Source: Bacteroidota bacterium (GTDB lineage: Bacteria; Bacteroidota; Bacteroidia; B-17B0; Aurantibacillaceae). From it: a stretch of 7,276 nt of DNA. Below are positions 1-5,211 of the stretch, in pieces. The DNA lies in NCBI GenBank assembly GCA_025359355.1, contig JANYGR010000136.1:1-7276 (forward strand). Reading direction: 5' to 3'. Positions within the stretch are counted from its first letter, which is position 1, and each line of letters opens with the position of its first letter. Both the position numbers and the translations under genes were made by a program. Below the pieces are notes generated by a model. It worked only from the letters and a program-made list of their open reading frames with translations. It ran no database searches and was not told the origin of the DNA.

Positions 1-1
1 C

Positions 2-631
2 ACACGACCAGTGCCTGTCATGCAAATTCATGGAACTTCTGATGCAACAGTGCCTTATACAGGTAACTTATCACAAGGTATGGTTCCAATTGACTCTGTA
101 GTAAAATATTGGGTAACTAAAAATAATTGCAATCCTACGGCTGCCTTTAATAATGTGCCAAACACAAGCACTACTGATAATTGCACTGCCGAACATTATG
201 TATACAGCGGAGGAAATTTAGGTAGCTCGGTTGAATTTTATAAAATTATTGGTGGTGGACATTCTTGGCCAGGCGCTCCTTATAATATTCCGGGCATCAA
301 TACTAATCAGGATTTTACGGCATCTAAGGAAATCTGGCGTTTTTTCAATCAATACAATTTAGCATCATTAACAAGTATTGCAGACGTTGAAAAACAAAAT
401 TTAGCTATTTCCATTTATCCAAACCCTGCAAACACTGTTTTACACCTTCGTGTAGATAAGGAAACAAGCCTTGTAAGCATCCATATTACGGACGTATTAG
501 GAAACATTGTATTAACCGAAACACCTGAAAATACTACCATTAACATCCAAAACTTGCAAGCAGGCATTTATTTTTTAACTGTAAAAAATAATGCTAACCA
601 AATTGCGAACCTTAAATTTATTAAGGAGTAG
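2..631 (+). CDS. Secreted PHB-depolymerase/feruloyl-esterase-like hydrolase with T9SS type A sorting domain (5' truncated)
   Basis: C-terminal part of an alpha/beta-hydrolase of the LpqC / esterase-PHB-depolymerase type, which cleaves ester bonds in polyesters or plant-wall feruloyl esters. The frame is open from base 2, so the GTG at 11 is internal and the true start lies outside the window. Counting from that GTG, HGTSDATVPY (residues 7-16) holds the likely catalytic Asp11 and IGGGHSWPG (80-88) the likely catalytic His84; the GxSxG nucleophile must lie upstream. C40 and C58 sit where this family often has a pair of cysteines. The domain ends near FFNQY (111-115). After a short linker, residues 133-206 form a Por-secretion tail: YPNPA, a DVLGN strand, LQAGIYFL and a final LKFIKE. 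The enzyme is therefore probably exported through the outer membrane and anchored or released by T9SS. The substrate cannot be told from this fragment. It converges on the minus-strand gene ending at 723; I see no terminator in the 91 bases between them. Confidence 0.9.
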   Translation, partial: TRPVPVMQIHGTSDATVPYTGNLSQGMVPIDSVVKYWVTKNNCNPTAAFNNVPNTSTTDNCTAEHYVYSGGNLGSSVEFYKIIGGGHSWPGAPYNIPGINTNQDFTASKEIWRFFNQYNLASLTSIADVEKQNLAISIYPNPANTVLHLRVDKETSLVSIHITDVLGNIVLTETPENTTINIQNLQAGIYFLTVKNNANQIANLKFIKE

Positions 632-722
632 TTCTATACTTAAATGAATTGTTGTTGTAGAGTAATTAAATCATGGCTACAAGTCTGCGACGACAAGATG
701 TTATTGCCTGTTAGCTCACAGC
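632..722. other. Convergent intergenic spacer, no clear terminator
   Basis: This spacer separates two converging genes. I find no GC-rich hairpin with a T-run on either strand. CTACAAG (about 678-684) and CGACAAG (about 692-698) form an imperfect 7-base direct repeat with a 14-base period. GCTCACAGC abuts the stop of the 165-aa gene. On the minus strand this is the downstream flank of that gene and may be one edge of the accessory block, but nothing here proves a boundary. Confidence 0.3.
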
Positions 723-1220
723 TTAAACTTTAGTCAGCTTAAAAACGTCAACAAATGTATCTTTGAGTTCGTTTTTTGCGGCTTGACCGTAATATCGTGC
801 ACCGATTGGCAGAATAAAAAACAAAATAAAAATACCAACTATTACTTCGATAAGATCATTTGTTGGATGAAAGATTATTGAATATAGTAATAATAAAGCG
901 AACAATGGTGGAATAATTGTCCAAACGTACAACTGTGGATTCGGTTTCACAGTAATATCAACAATTGTTTTTTCTGCATCTGAATATATTTTACATTTCA
1001 GTTTTGTTGAACCGCTTGAACCTGATTTTGATGAAACCAAAGAAATTTTTTTTGTTATTTGAAACTCACTTTCGGAAGTAAATCCTCCAGTTAAATTAAT
1101 TGAAAAGTCATACCATTTATTGTCAAAAAGTGTCTGCAGTTCTGATTTGAAATCCACAATAGACTTTGAAGAATGGAAAATGTATTTATCAGTCTTTAAA
1201 TGTCGAGGAATGAATTTCAT
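723..1220 (-). CDS. Hypothetical protein with two C-terminal transmembrane segments (165 aa)
   Basis: I do not recognise a named family. From the ATG at 1220, residues 1-90 form a soluble mixed alpha/beta region with an SKSGSSGSTK turn in the middle. Two hydrophobic segments follow: about 98-117 (YVWTIIPPLFALLLLYSIIF) and 122-140 (LIEVIVGIFILFFILPIG), joined by a short HPTND turn. The last 25 residues are a charged amphipathic tail (AAKNELKDTFVDVFKL). It is probably an inner-membrane hairpin protein with a cytoplasmic N-domain; no signal peptide is seen. The frame extends upstream to a GTG at 1274 (18 more residues), but I prefer the ATG because the extra segment is Ser/Leu/Arg-rich and unlike a protein start. 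The promoter at 1295-1325 serves either start. It is a lone gene between structured non-coding stretches, with the 137-aa unknown gene upstream on the same strand. Confidence 0.7.
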   Translation of the reverse strand: MKFIPRHLKTDKYIFHSSKSIVDFKSELQTLFDNKWYDFSINLTGGFTSESEFQITKKISLVSSKSGSSGSTKLKCKIYSDAEKTIVDITVKPNPQLYVWTIIPPLFALLLLYSIIFHPTNDLIEVIVGIFILFFILPIGARYYGQAAKNELKDTFVDVFKLTKV

Positions 1221-1294
1221 GTCTAAAAGTTGCCTTAACGGTTTTAAGCTAGAACTTGTGCGGATTTGAAACACTGTCTACCGAAACGTTTGTT

Positions 1295-1325
1295 TAAAGA
1301 TACTATGTTTCTGCGCATTTGCAAA
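1295..1325 (-). promoter_or_regulatory. Bacteroidota-type promoter for the 165-aa gene
   Basis: Reading the minus strand, TTTG (1325-1322) is followed after exactly 19 bases by TATCTTTA (1302-1295). This matches the Bacteroidota -33/-7 consensus TTTG / TAnnTTTG with one mismatch in the last base. Transcription would start near 1288, giving a leader of roughly 68 bases before the ATG at 1220. The -33 box lies in the loop of the inverted repeat at 1309-1350, so folding of that repeat could affect promoter access; this last point is inference. Confidence 0.55.
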
Positions 1326-1350
1326 GCAAAAATAAATGTCTTTCGCAGAA
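1309..1350. repeat. Imperfect 42-base hairpin overlapping the promoter
   Basis: TTCTGCG (1309-1315) pairs perfectly with CGCAGAA (1344-1350), and CATTT (1316-1320) pairs with AAATG (1334-1338). One arm has a five-base bulge (1339-1343) and the terminal loop is 13 bases (1321-1333). In all there are 12 pairs with a one-sided bulge. It spans most of the -33 to -7 spacer of the adjacent minus-strand promoter. It has no T-run, so it is not a typical terminator. It may be a recombination or dispersed-repeat element, a regulatory fold, or chance. Confidence 0.45.
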
Positions 1351-1355
1351 CGACC

Positions 1356-1369
1356 GCTTTTACAAAAGC
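1356..1369. repeat. Short perfect palindrome GCTTTT-AC-AAAAGC
   Basis: Six perfect pairs with a two-base centre, six bases beyond the larger hairpin at 1309-1350. It lies between the end of the 137-aa gene and the promoter of the 165-aa gene. A weak terminator for the 137-aa gene is possible, but no T-run follows on the minus strand. The role is unknown. Confidence 0.35.
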
Positions 1370-1383
1370 TTGTGCTTCTCCGC

Positions 1384-1410
1384 ATAAGTTTTAGCATATA
1401 TGTATAAGTT
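1384..1410. repeat. Direct repeat ATAAGTT, 20-base period
   Basis: ATAAGTT occurs at 1384-1390 and again at 1404-1410, with the self-complementary CATATATG in between (about 1395-1402). This is just downstream of the 137-aa gene on the minus strand. Short AT-rich repeats of this size can arise by chance; it is noted because the neighbouring bases also hold inverted repeats. Confidence 0.25.
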
Positions 1411-1425
1411 GGTCGGCACACATAG

Positions 1426-1839
1426 TTAAGCTTCGTTGTTTGGCCACTTCATCTGATAAGGTCCTATGTCTTGATAGTCTAGTGGAATATCAGGTAACCA
1501 TTTATAAGGAAGCGCATCTTCTTTTTTTATCTGAAGTAGGTCATATAATTCTTGTTCGTCAGTGGAATACCATGCTCGCTCTTTGTCGACATATATTTTG
1601 ACGGTATCTCTTTCTAAGAAGTCGAACGTATGTGTGTTGATTTCAAAATTTGCTTCGCAGGTAATTCCATTTTTAAATATTATTGTTCCAGCACAAACAT
1701 AATATCTTCCATCCATTGGTATTTTGTCTCCTTGTAATGGAGAAGCAGAACATGGTCCAACACGCACTTGCGCTGTCCCTTTACTTTGGAAGGAAATAGG
1801 AACTCCATATTGTTCGATGTCTTTTAGTCTTATTGGCAT
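1426..1839 (-). CDS. Hypothetical soluble protein, 137 aa
   Basis: An intact frame from ATG (1839) to TAA with no signal peptide or hydrophobic segment, so probably cytoplasmic. I do not recognise the family. Residues 1-65 look beta-rich, with PISFQSKGTAQVRVGP, DGRYYVCAGTIIFKNG and EANFEIN strands and three cysteines (C30, C49, C61). The middle (67-90) has FDFLERDTVKIYVDKERAWY. The C-terminus is acidic and rich in Pro, Trp and Tyr (LPYKWLPDIPLDYQDIGPYQMKW). It could be a small beta-barrel or immunity-like protein, but nothing visible proves this. No Shine-Dalgarno is seen; the bases before the start are A-rich (AAAATGTAAACA), as is normal in this phylum. TATATTTA on the minus strand near 1890 could be a -7 box, but I find no well-spaced -33 partner. 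It is the first of two minus-strand unknown genes. Confidence 0.65.
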   Translation of the reverse strand: MPIRLKDIEQYGVPISFQSKGTAQVRVGPCSASPLQGDKIPMDGRYYVCAGTIIFKNGITCEANFEINTHTFDFLERDTVKIYVDKERAWYSTDEQELYDLLQIKKEDALPYKWLPDIPLDYQDIGPYQMKWPNNEA

Positions 1840-1932
1840 TGTTTACATTTTGGTCAAGCTGGCTTACTTATAACTTATCACTAATCGCTATAAATATACG
1901 AAAACATAGGTCAATCTTGCATCACTTTGTTC

Positions 1933-1947
1933 ATTAAGCGTCTTAAT
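1933..1947. repeat. Perfect palindrome ATTAAG-CGT-CTTAAT
   Basis: Two perfect 6-base arms around a 3-base centre. It sits directly against the left arm of the longer hairpin at 1947-1993. Its size suits a dimeric repressor's operator, but its distance from both gene starts (about 94 bases to the 137-aa start, 157 to carA) makes that uncertain. Confidence 0.35.
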
Positions 1948-1993
1948 TAGCTGTTTACAACTGCTTATTATTTAGTGCAGTTATTAACGCTAA
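1947..1993. repeat. 47-base imperfect hairpin with a single-base bulge
   Basis: Three stacked stems are visible: TTAGC (1947-1951) with GCTAA (1989-1993), GTT (1953-1955) with AAC (1986-1988), and AACTGC (1959-1964) with GCAGTT (1977-1982). That makes 14 pairs, one unpaired T at 1952, a 3x3 internal loop and a 12-base terminal loop. A long hairpin with an extrahelical base resembles single-stranded recombination sites in general shape, but the end boxes do not match the integron attC core (RYYYAAC at the 5' end, GTTRRRY at the 3' end). There is no T-run, so a terminator is unlikely. Confidence 0.4.
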
Positions 1994-2074
1994 CCGTTGC
2001 CTACCAAGGGGTCTTTTTTCTTTTTAAAAACCTATTAACAATGTTTTTCTATTGCAAATAAAATTCACACTTTT

Positions 2075-2090
2075 GGGTTTTAGAAAACCC
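2075..2090. repeat. Perfect palindrome in the carA leader (possible operator or leader hairpin)
   Basis: GGGTTTT (2075-2081) and AAAACCC (2084-2090) are perfect inverted copies around AG, ending 13 bases before the carA ATG. A poor promoter match (TTTT at 2045-2048, 19 bases, CACTTTTG at 2068-2075) would place transcription start inside or just before it. It could therefore be an operator over the start site or a small 5'-end hairpin covering the ribosome's landing area. Only TTTC follows, so it is not an intrinsic terminator. Confidence 0.45.
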
Positions 2091-2103
2091 TTTCTAAAAA
2101 CGT

Positions 2104-3219
2104 ATGCAACTTAAATATCAAACCAAACCCAAAGCCATTTTATTATTAGAAGATGGAAAAATTTTTGAAGGCAAAGCTGCTGGAAAAATAGGTACTACTA
2201 CTGGCGAAATCTGCTTCAACACTGGCATGACAGGCTATCAAGAAATTTTTACAGATCCTTCTTATTTCGGACAAATTGTTGTGATGAACAACGTGCATGT
2301 TGGTAATTATGGTATTGAAGCTTCGGAAGTAGAAAGCGACAGTATCAAAATTTCAGGCATGATTTGCAAAAAATTCAACGATGGTTTCTCTCGTAAACGT
2401 GCGCAACAATCTTTACAAGATTATTTTATAAAAGATGGCATTGTTTCTATCAGCGATGTGGATACACGTGCTATTGTTCGCTATATTCGCGATAAAGGCG
2501 CTATGAACTGCATCATTTCTTCAGAAAACACAGACATCGATGCCTTGAAAGCCTTGCTAGCAAAAGTTCCTAAAATGGAAGGTTTAGAGCTATCTTCTAA
2601 AGTTGCTACCAAAACACCTTATGAGTTTGGCGAATCAATTTCTAAATACAAAGTAGCTGTAATGGACTTTGGTGTTAAGAAAAACATTTTACGTTCCTTA
2701 GCTCAAAGAGATTGCTTTTTAAAGGTATTCCCAATGAAAACATCACTAAAAGATATTTTAGCTTTTTCTCCAGACGGTATTATGTTAAGCAACGGCCCTG
2801 GAGATCCAGGCGTGATGAAAGAGGAAATTGCTTTAATAAAACAATTGGTTGATACTGGGATTCCCATTTTTGGTATCTGCTTAGGTCATCAATTATTAGC
2901 CGAATCTCAAGGGATTTCAACCTATAAAATGCATGCCGGTCACCGTGGAATTAATCATCCGGTAAAAAATATCATTACTGGTAAATGTGAAATTACCTCT
3001 CAAAATCATGGTTTTACAATCAATGTAGACGATATCACTAAAAACGATCAAATAGAAATTACACACGTTAATTTGAATGATAAAACCATTGAAGGAATTC
3101 GTATCAAAAACAAACCTGTATTTTCGGTACAATACCATCCTGAGGCTTGCCCTGGGCCATTAGATTCTCGTTATTTATTTGATGACTTTGTGACTAATAT
3201 CAAAACGTCTAAAAAATAA
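2104..3219 (+). CDS. carA: Carbamoyl-phosphate synthase small (glutamine-hydrolysing) subunit
   Basis: CarA splits glutamine and passes ammonia to CarB, which makes carbamoyl phosphate for pyrimidine and arginine synthesis in the cytoplasm. The 371-aa length is normal. The N-terminal CPSase small-chain domain (about 10-140) shows LEDGKIFEG, GEICFNTGMTGYQEIFTDPSY and VDTRAIVRYIRDKGAM. The class I glutamine amidotransferase domain (about 183-365) shows DFGVKKNILRSL, LSNGPGDPG, the nucleophile Cys259 in GICLGHQ, SQNHGFTI, and the His345/Glu347 pair in VQYHPEA. All catalytic residues are present. The ATG start at 2104 fits the family; the bases before it are A-rich without a Shine-Dalgarno. It stands alone: carB does not follow, and a terminator ends the unit. 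Split carA and carB are known in this phylum. A leader palindrome lies 13 bases upstream. Confidence 0.97.
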   Translation: MQLKYQTKPKAILLLEDGKIFEGKAAGKIGTTTGEICFNTGMTGYQEIFTDPSYFGQIVVMNNVHVGNYGIEASEVESDSIKISGMICKKFNDGFSRKRAQQSLQDYFIKDGIVSISDVDTRAIVRYIRDKGAMNCIISSENTDIDALKALLAKVPKMEGLELSSKVATKTPYEFGESISKYKVAVMDFGVKKNILRSLAQRDCFLKVFPMKTSLKDILAFSPDGIMLSNGPGDPGVMKEEIALIKQLVDTGIPIFGICLGHQLLAESQGISTYKMHAGHRGINHPVKNIITGKCEITSQNHGFTINVDDITKNDQIEITHVNLNDKTIEGIRIKNKPVFSVQYHPEACPGPLDSRYLFDDFVTNIKTSKK

Positions 3220-3237
3220 AATGTCTTTTCACTAAAT

Positions 3238-3276
3238 AAAAAAATCCCTCAATATTATGTACTGAGGGATTTTTTT
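3238..3276. terminator. Bidirectional intrinsic terminator between carA and the MORN-repeat gene
   Basis: ATCCCTCA (3244-3251) pairs perfectly with TGAGGGAT (3263-3270) around an 11-base loop. The stem continues into A-run/T-run pairs to give up to 14 base pairs (3238-3251 with 3263-3276). A T-run follows the stem on both strands, so it can end carA (stop at 3219) on the plus strand and the transcript ending at 3290 on the minus strand. Confidence 0.9.
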
Positions 3277-3289
3277 AATCTTTATTTTT

Positions 3290-4030
3290 TTAATTAGAGA
3301 GTAATTCTCCTTTGTGAAATTTTTCAGTTTTAATTACATTTCCCTTGTCGTCGTAATAGGTCCAAGTATCTTCTTTTTGGTAATCACCCATTTCTTTACG
3401 TAAGTACATAGTTCCTTCCTCTTTCAAACGACCATTTTCGTAAAATTCTTTTTTGATGTACTTCTTCGATTTCTTGTCTACTAATTCAAACATCGAAGAT
3501 GGATTACCATTTTCATAATAAGAATTACGTTTGTATAAGAACTCAATGTCCTTATCGTTTTCTTCTATATATTCAGGAGTTCCATTTCTAAAAAAATCAT
3601 ATTGATTTTGAGTATTACCCTCAAAGTAATCAATATTAGAGCGCACTTTACCGTCTTCATAAAATATTTCCATTTTACTACGACGAGGATCGCTACTTGT
3701 GTAATTTCGTTCTACCTGACCATTTTCGTAAAAGTTTTTAAATATTTTAATCAATCCGTCTACATAATATCCTTTGTGTAATATTTTTCCACTCACGTAA
3801 TAATCTTCTTGCCAGCCTTGTGCATTATAGCCATCCTTCGTGTACCTCAACGAATCGCCACCAATACCCTGCACCAGTTTATTAAAAATAACGATGCCAT
3901 AATCCGAATCGGTAACCTCAGCAGGCGTATAGCGTTTTAATTGCGGTACCTGATTGGCGAAACGTTGCGAAAAAGCAGTGTTCGAAAAACATACTAGCAA
4001 TATAATAAATAGTGTTTTAAAAAAAATCAT
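3290..4030 (-). CDS. Exported MORN_2-like (YwqK-type) repeat protein, 246 aa
   Basis: Starts at the ATG at 4030; the frame also has a TTG at 4039, which I reject. The first 22 residues form a signal peptide (MIFFKTLFIILLVCF, then SNTAFSQ), so the protein is periplasmic or surface-located. From about residue 77 there are roughly seven copies of a short beta-hairpin repeat with a YYxNG / FYENG core: YYVSGK, FYENGQ, FYEDGK, FFRNGT, YYENGN, FYENGR and YYDDKGN, mostly 23-28 residues apart. This is the MORN_2 / YwqK-like type. Despite the common database title "toxin-antitoxin system YwqK family antitoxin", no toxin is nearby and the signal peptide argues against a cytoplasmic antitoxin role. It lies 54 bases after trxB on the same strand without an obvious terminator between, so the two may be cotranscribed; a link to redox chemistry is not shown. 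The shared terminator at 3238-3276 ends the unit. Confidence 0.8.
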   Translation of the reverse strand: MIFFKTLFIILLVCFSNTAFSQRFANQVPQLKRYTPAEVTDSDYGIVIFNKLVQGIGGDSLRYTKDGYNAQGWQEDYYVSGKILHKGYYVDGLIKIFKNFYENGQVERNYTSSDPRRSKMEIFYEDGKVRSNIDYFEGNTQNQYDFFRNGTPEYIEENDKDIEFLYKRNSYYENGNPSSMFELVDKKSKKYIKKEFYENGRLKEEGTMYLRKEMGDYQKEDTWTYYDDKGNVIKTEKFHKGELLSN

Positions 4031-4084
4031 AATAATCAAATGATATGCAAATTAATAAAAATAACCAAGATACAAAAACAAATA

Positions 4085-5035
4085 TTAGTGTTTCCCAGAC
4101 TCTGCCAAATAGCGTTCTGCATCCAAAGCACCCATACAACCACTTCCTGCAGCCGTAACTGCTTGACGGTATGTTTTATCAGCACAATCACCTACAGCAA
4201 ATACACCAGCTATATTAGTTTTTGTAGAACCAGCGATTACATCTAAATAACCCAACTCATCCATTTTTAATTGTCCTTTAAAAATATCGGTGTTTGGTTT
4301 ATGACCAATAGCTACAAAAAAACCTGTTACATTTAAAGTGCGTAATTCGTTAGTTACATTGTTTTTCACAACCACACCTTCAACCATTTCTTTACCCAAT
4401 ATATCGTGAGTTTCGCTATTATAAACCATTTCAATATTCTCTGTATTTTTCACACGGTTCTGCATTGCTTTACTGGCGCGCATTTCGCCTTTACGAACAA
4501 TCATGTACACTTTTTTACAAAGTTTAGATAGGTAAGTAGCCTCTTCTGCGGCAGTATCACCTGCTCCAACAATGGCTACGTCTTGTCCTTTGTAAAAGAA
4601 ACCATCGCAAACGGCACAAGCAGAAACTCCACCTGCATTCATACGTAAACGTGTTTCATTTTCTAAGCCTAACCATTTTGCCGAAGCACCAGTAGATATA
4701 ATAACAGTATCCGCTGTAATTTCAATGTTCTCATCAATCCATATACGCTTAGGAGAGGCGTTTAAATCAGCTTTAGTAGCCAATCCAAAACGAACCTCTG
4801 TGCCAAAGCGCTCTGCTTGTGCTTTTAAGTCTTCCATTAATTCAGGTCCTGTAATTCCTTTAGGATAACCAGGGAAGTTATCTACCTCAGTAGTTTCAGT
4901 TAATTGTCCGCCTGGTGTTAAGCCTGTGTATAAAATGGGTTTTAAATCGGCACGAGCTGCATAAATAGCAGCTGTGTAGCCAGCGGGACCAGAGCCTATG
5001 ATAAGGCATTTGATATGTTGTGTAGTTGATGACAT
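4085..5035 (-). CDS. trxB: Thioredoxin-disulfide reductase
   Basis: Cytoplasmic flavoenzyme that passes electrons from NADPH through FAD and a redox disulfide to thioredoxin. The 316-aa length is normal for the low-molecular-weight bacterial form. Visible motifs in order are the FAD-binding GSGPAG (14-19), GGQLTETTEVDNFPGY (42-57), the active-site CAVC followed by D (140-144), NADPH-binding GAGDTAAEEA (157-166), a basic VRKGEMRASK (180-189) expected to hold the NADPH 2'-phosphate, GHKPNT (244-249), and the C-terminal FAD motif GVFAVGDCAD (277-286). All key residues are intact. The ATG at 5035 gives the expected short lead into the first beta strand. No Shine-Dalgarno is seen. A possible promoter lies at 5077-5106 on the minus strand. 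The next gene downstream is the exported MORN-repeat protein. Confidence 0.97.
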   Translation of the reverse strand: MSSTTQHIKCLIIGSGPAGYTAAIYAARADLKPILYTGLTPGGQLTETTEVDNFPGYPKGITGPELMEDLKAQAERFGTEVRFGLATKADLNASPKRIWIDENIEITADTVIISTGASAKWLGLENETRLRMNAGGVSACAVCDGFFYKGQDVAIVGAGDTAAEEATYLSKLCKKVYMIVRKGEMRASKAMQNRVKNTENIEMVYNSETHDILGKEMVEGVVVKNNVTNELRTLNVTGFFVAIGHKPNTDIFKGQLKMDELGYLDVIAGSTKTNIAGVFAVGDCADKTYRQAVTAAGSGCMGALDAERYLAESGKH

Positions 5036-5076
5036 CGTTGTTGTTTTTTGAAAAACGAAAGTACTATTATTTAACT

Positions 5077-5106
5077 AATAGATATTGACTTTTTACTCAC
5101 AAACAA
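5077..5106 (-). promoter_or_regulatory. Possible trxB promoter with small inverted repeat at the start site
   Basis: On the minus strand TTG (5106-5104) is followed after 19 bases by TATCTATT (5084-5077), a partial match to TTTG / TAnnTTTG. Transcription would start near 5070, about 35 bases before the ATG. CTATTA (5064-5069) and TAATAG (5076-5081) form an inverted repeat over the -7 box and start site, but in such AT-rich sequence this may be chance. Confidence 0.35.
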
Positions 5107-5161
5107 CTCACTAAATGGGTGAGATATGGTATTCACAACCTCGAGAATAATCACGGATACT

Positions 5162-5180
5162 TTACTAATAATTATAGTAA
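5162..5180. repeat. AT-rich inverted repeat TTACTA / TAGTAA
   Basis: TTACTA (5162-5167) and TAGTAA (5175-5180) flank a 7-base centre, 31 bases beyond the stop of the 318-aa gene. With almost no G or C it would be a very weak terminator. It may be chance. Confidence 0.2.
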
Positions 5181-5211
5181 TTACTTCATAAAATATACAT
5201 GATACCGACAT

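Larger units (their letters stand above)
1840..2103. other. 264-base divergent intergenic region between the 137-aa gene and carA
   Basis: The region holds the upstream sequences of two divergent genes and three inverted repeats, listed separately: a 15-base palindrome at 1933-1947, a 47-base imperfect hairpin at 1947-1993 and the carA leader palindrome at 2075-2090. The stretch TAACGCTAACCGTTGCC (1985-2001) is notably less AT-rich than its surroundings. No small coding frame with a convincing start is seen. No tRNA or riboswitch fold is recognised. Confidence 0.4.

Noticed and set aside
11..13. GTG start for the esterase gene
   Set aside because: The frame is open to the window edge, and the residues before it (TRP) continue the conserved strand leading to the HGTSD motif; the catalytic serine must also be upstream.
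1883..1905. Promoter for the 137-aa gene at a TATATTTA box
   Set aside because: A TTG lies only 13 bases upstream, well below the usual 19-21 spacing, so I did not call it.
632..2000. Integron cassette array with attC sites
   Set aside because: The hairpins do not show the RYYYAAC / GTTRRRY core boxes in the right order, and no integrase is in the window. Kept only as a cassette-like layout.
2075..2103. Intrinsic attenuator before carA
   Set aside because: The palindrome is followed only by TTTC rather than a T-run, and no leader peptide or alternative fold is visible.
2917..3138. 73-codon minus-strand frame
   Set aside because: It lies wholly opposite the glutaminase domain of carA, which is intact with all catalytic motifs; the translation has no protein-like features.
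3290..4039. Toxin-antitoxin system (YwqK-type antitoxin)
   Set aside because: The MORN-like protein has a signal peptide and no adjacent toxin-like small gene; the neighbour is trxB.
4031..4039. TTG start three codons before the ATG of the MORN-repeat gene
   Set aside because: The ATG at 4030 begins directly at a standard signal peptide, and no ribosome-binding signal favours the TTG.
4040..4246. 68-codon plus-strand frame
   Set aside because: It overlaps the 3' end of trxB on the opposite strand and reads as Cys/Thr/Ser-rich low-quality sequence; a shadow of the real gene.
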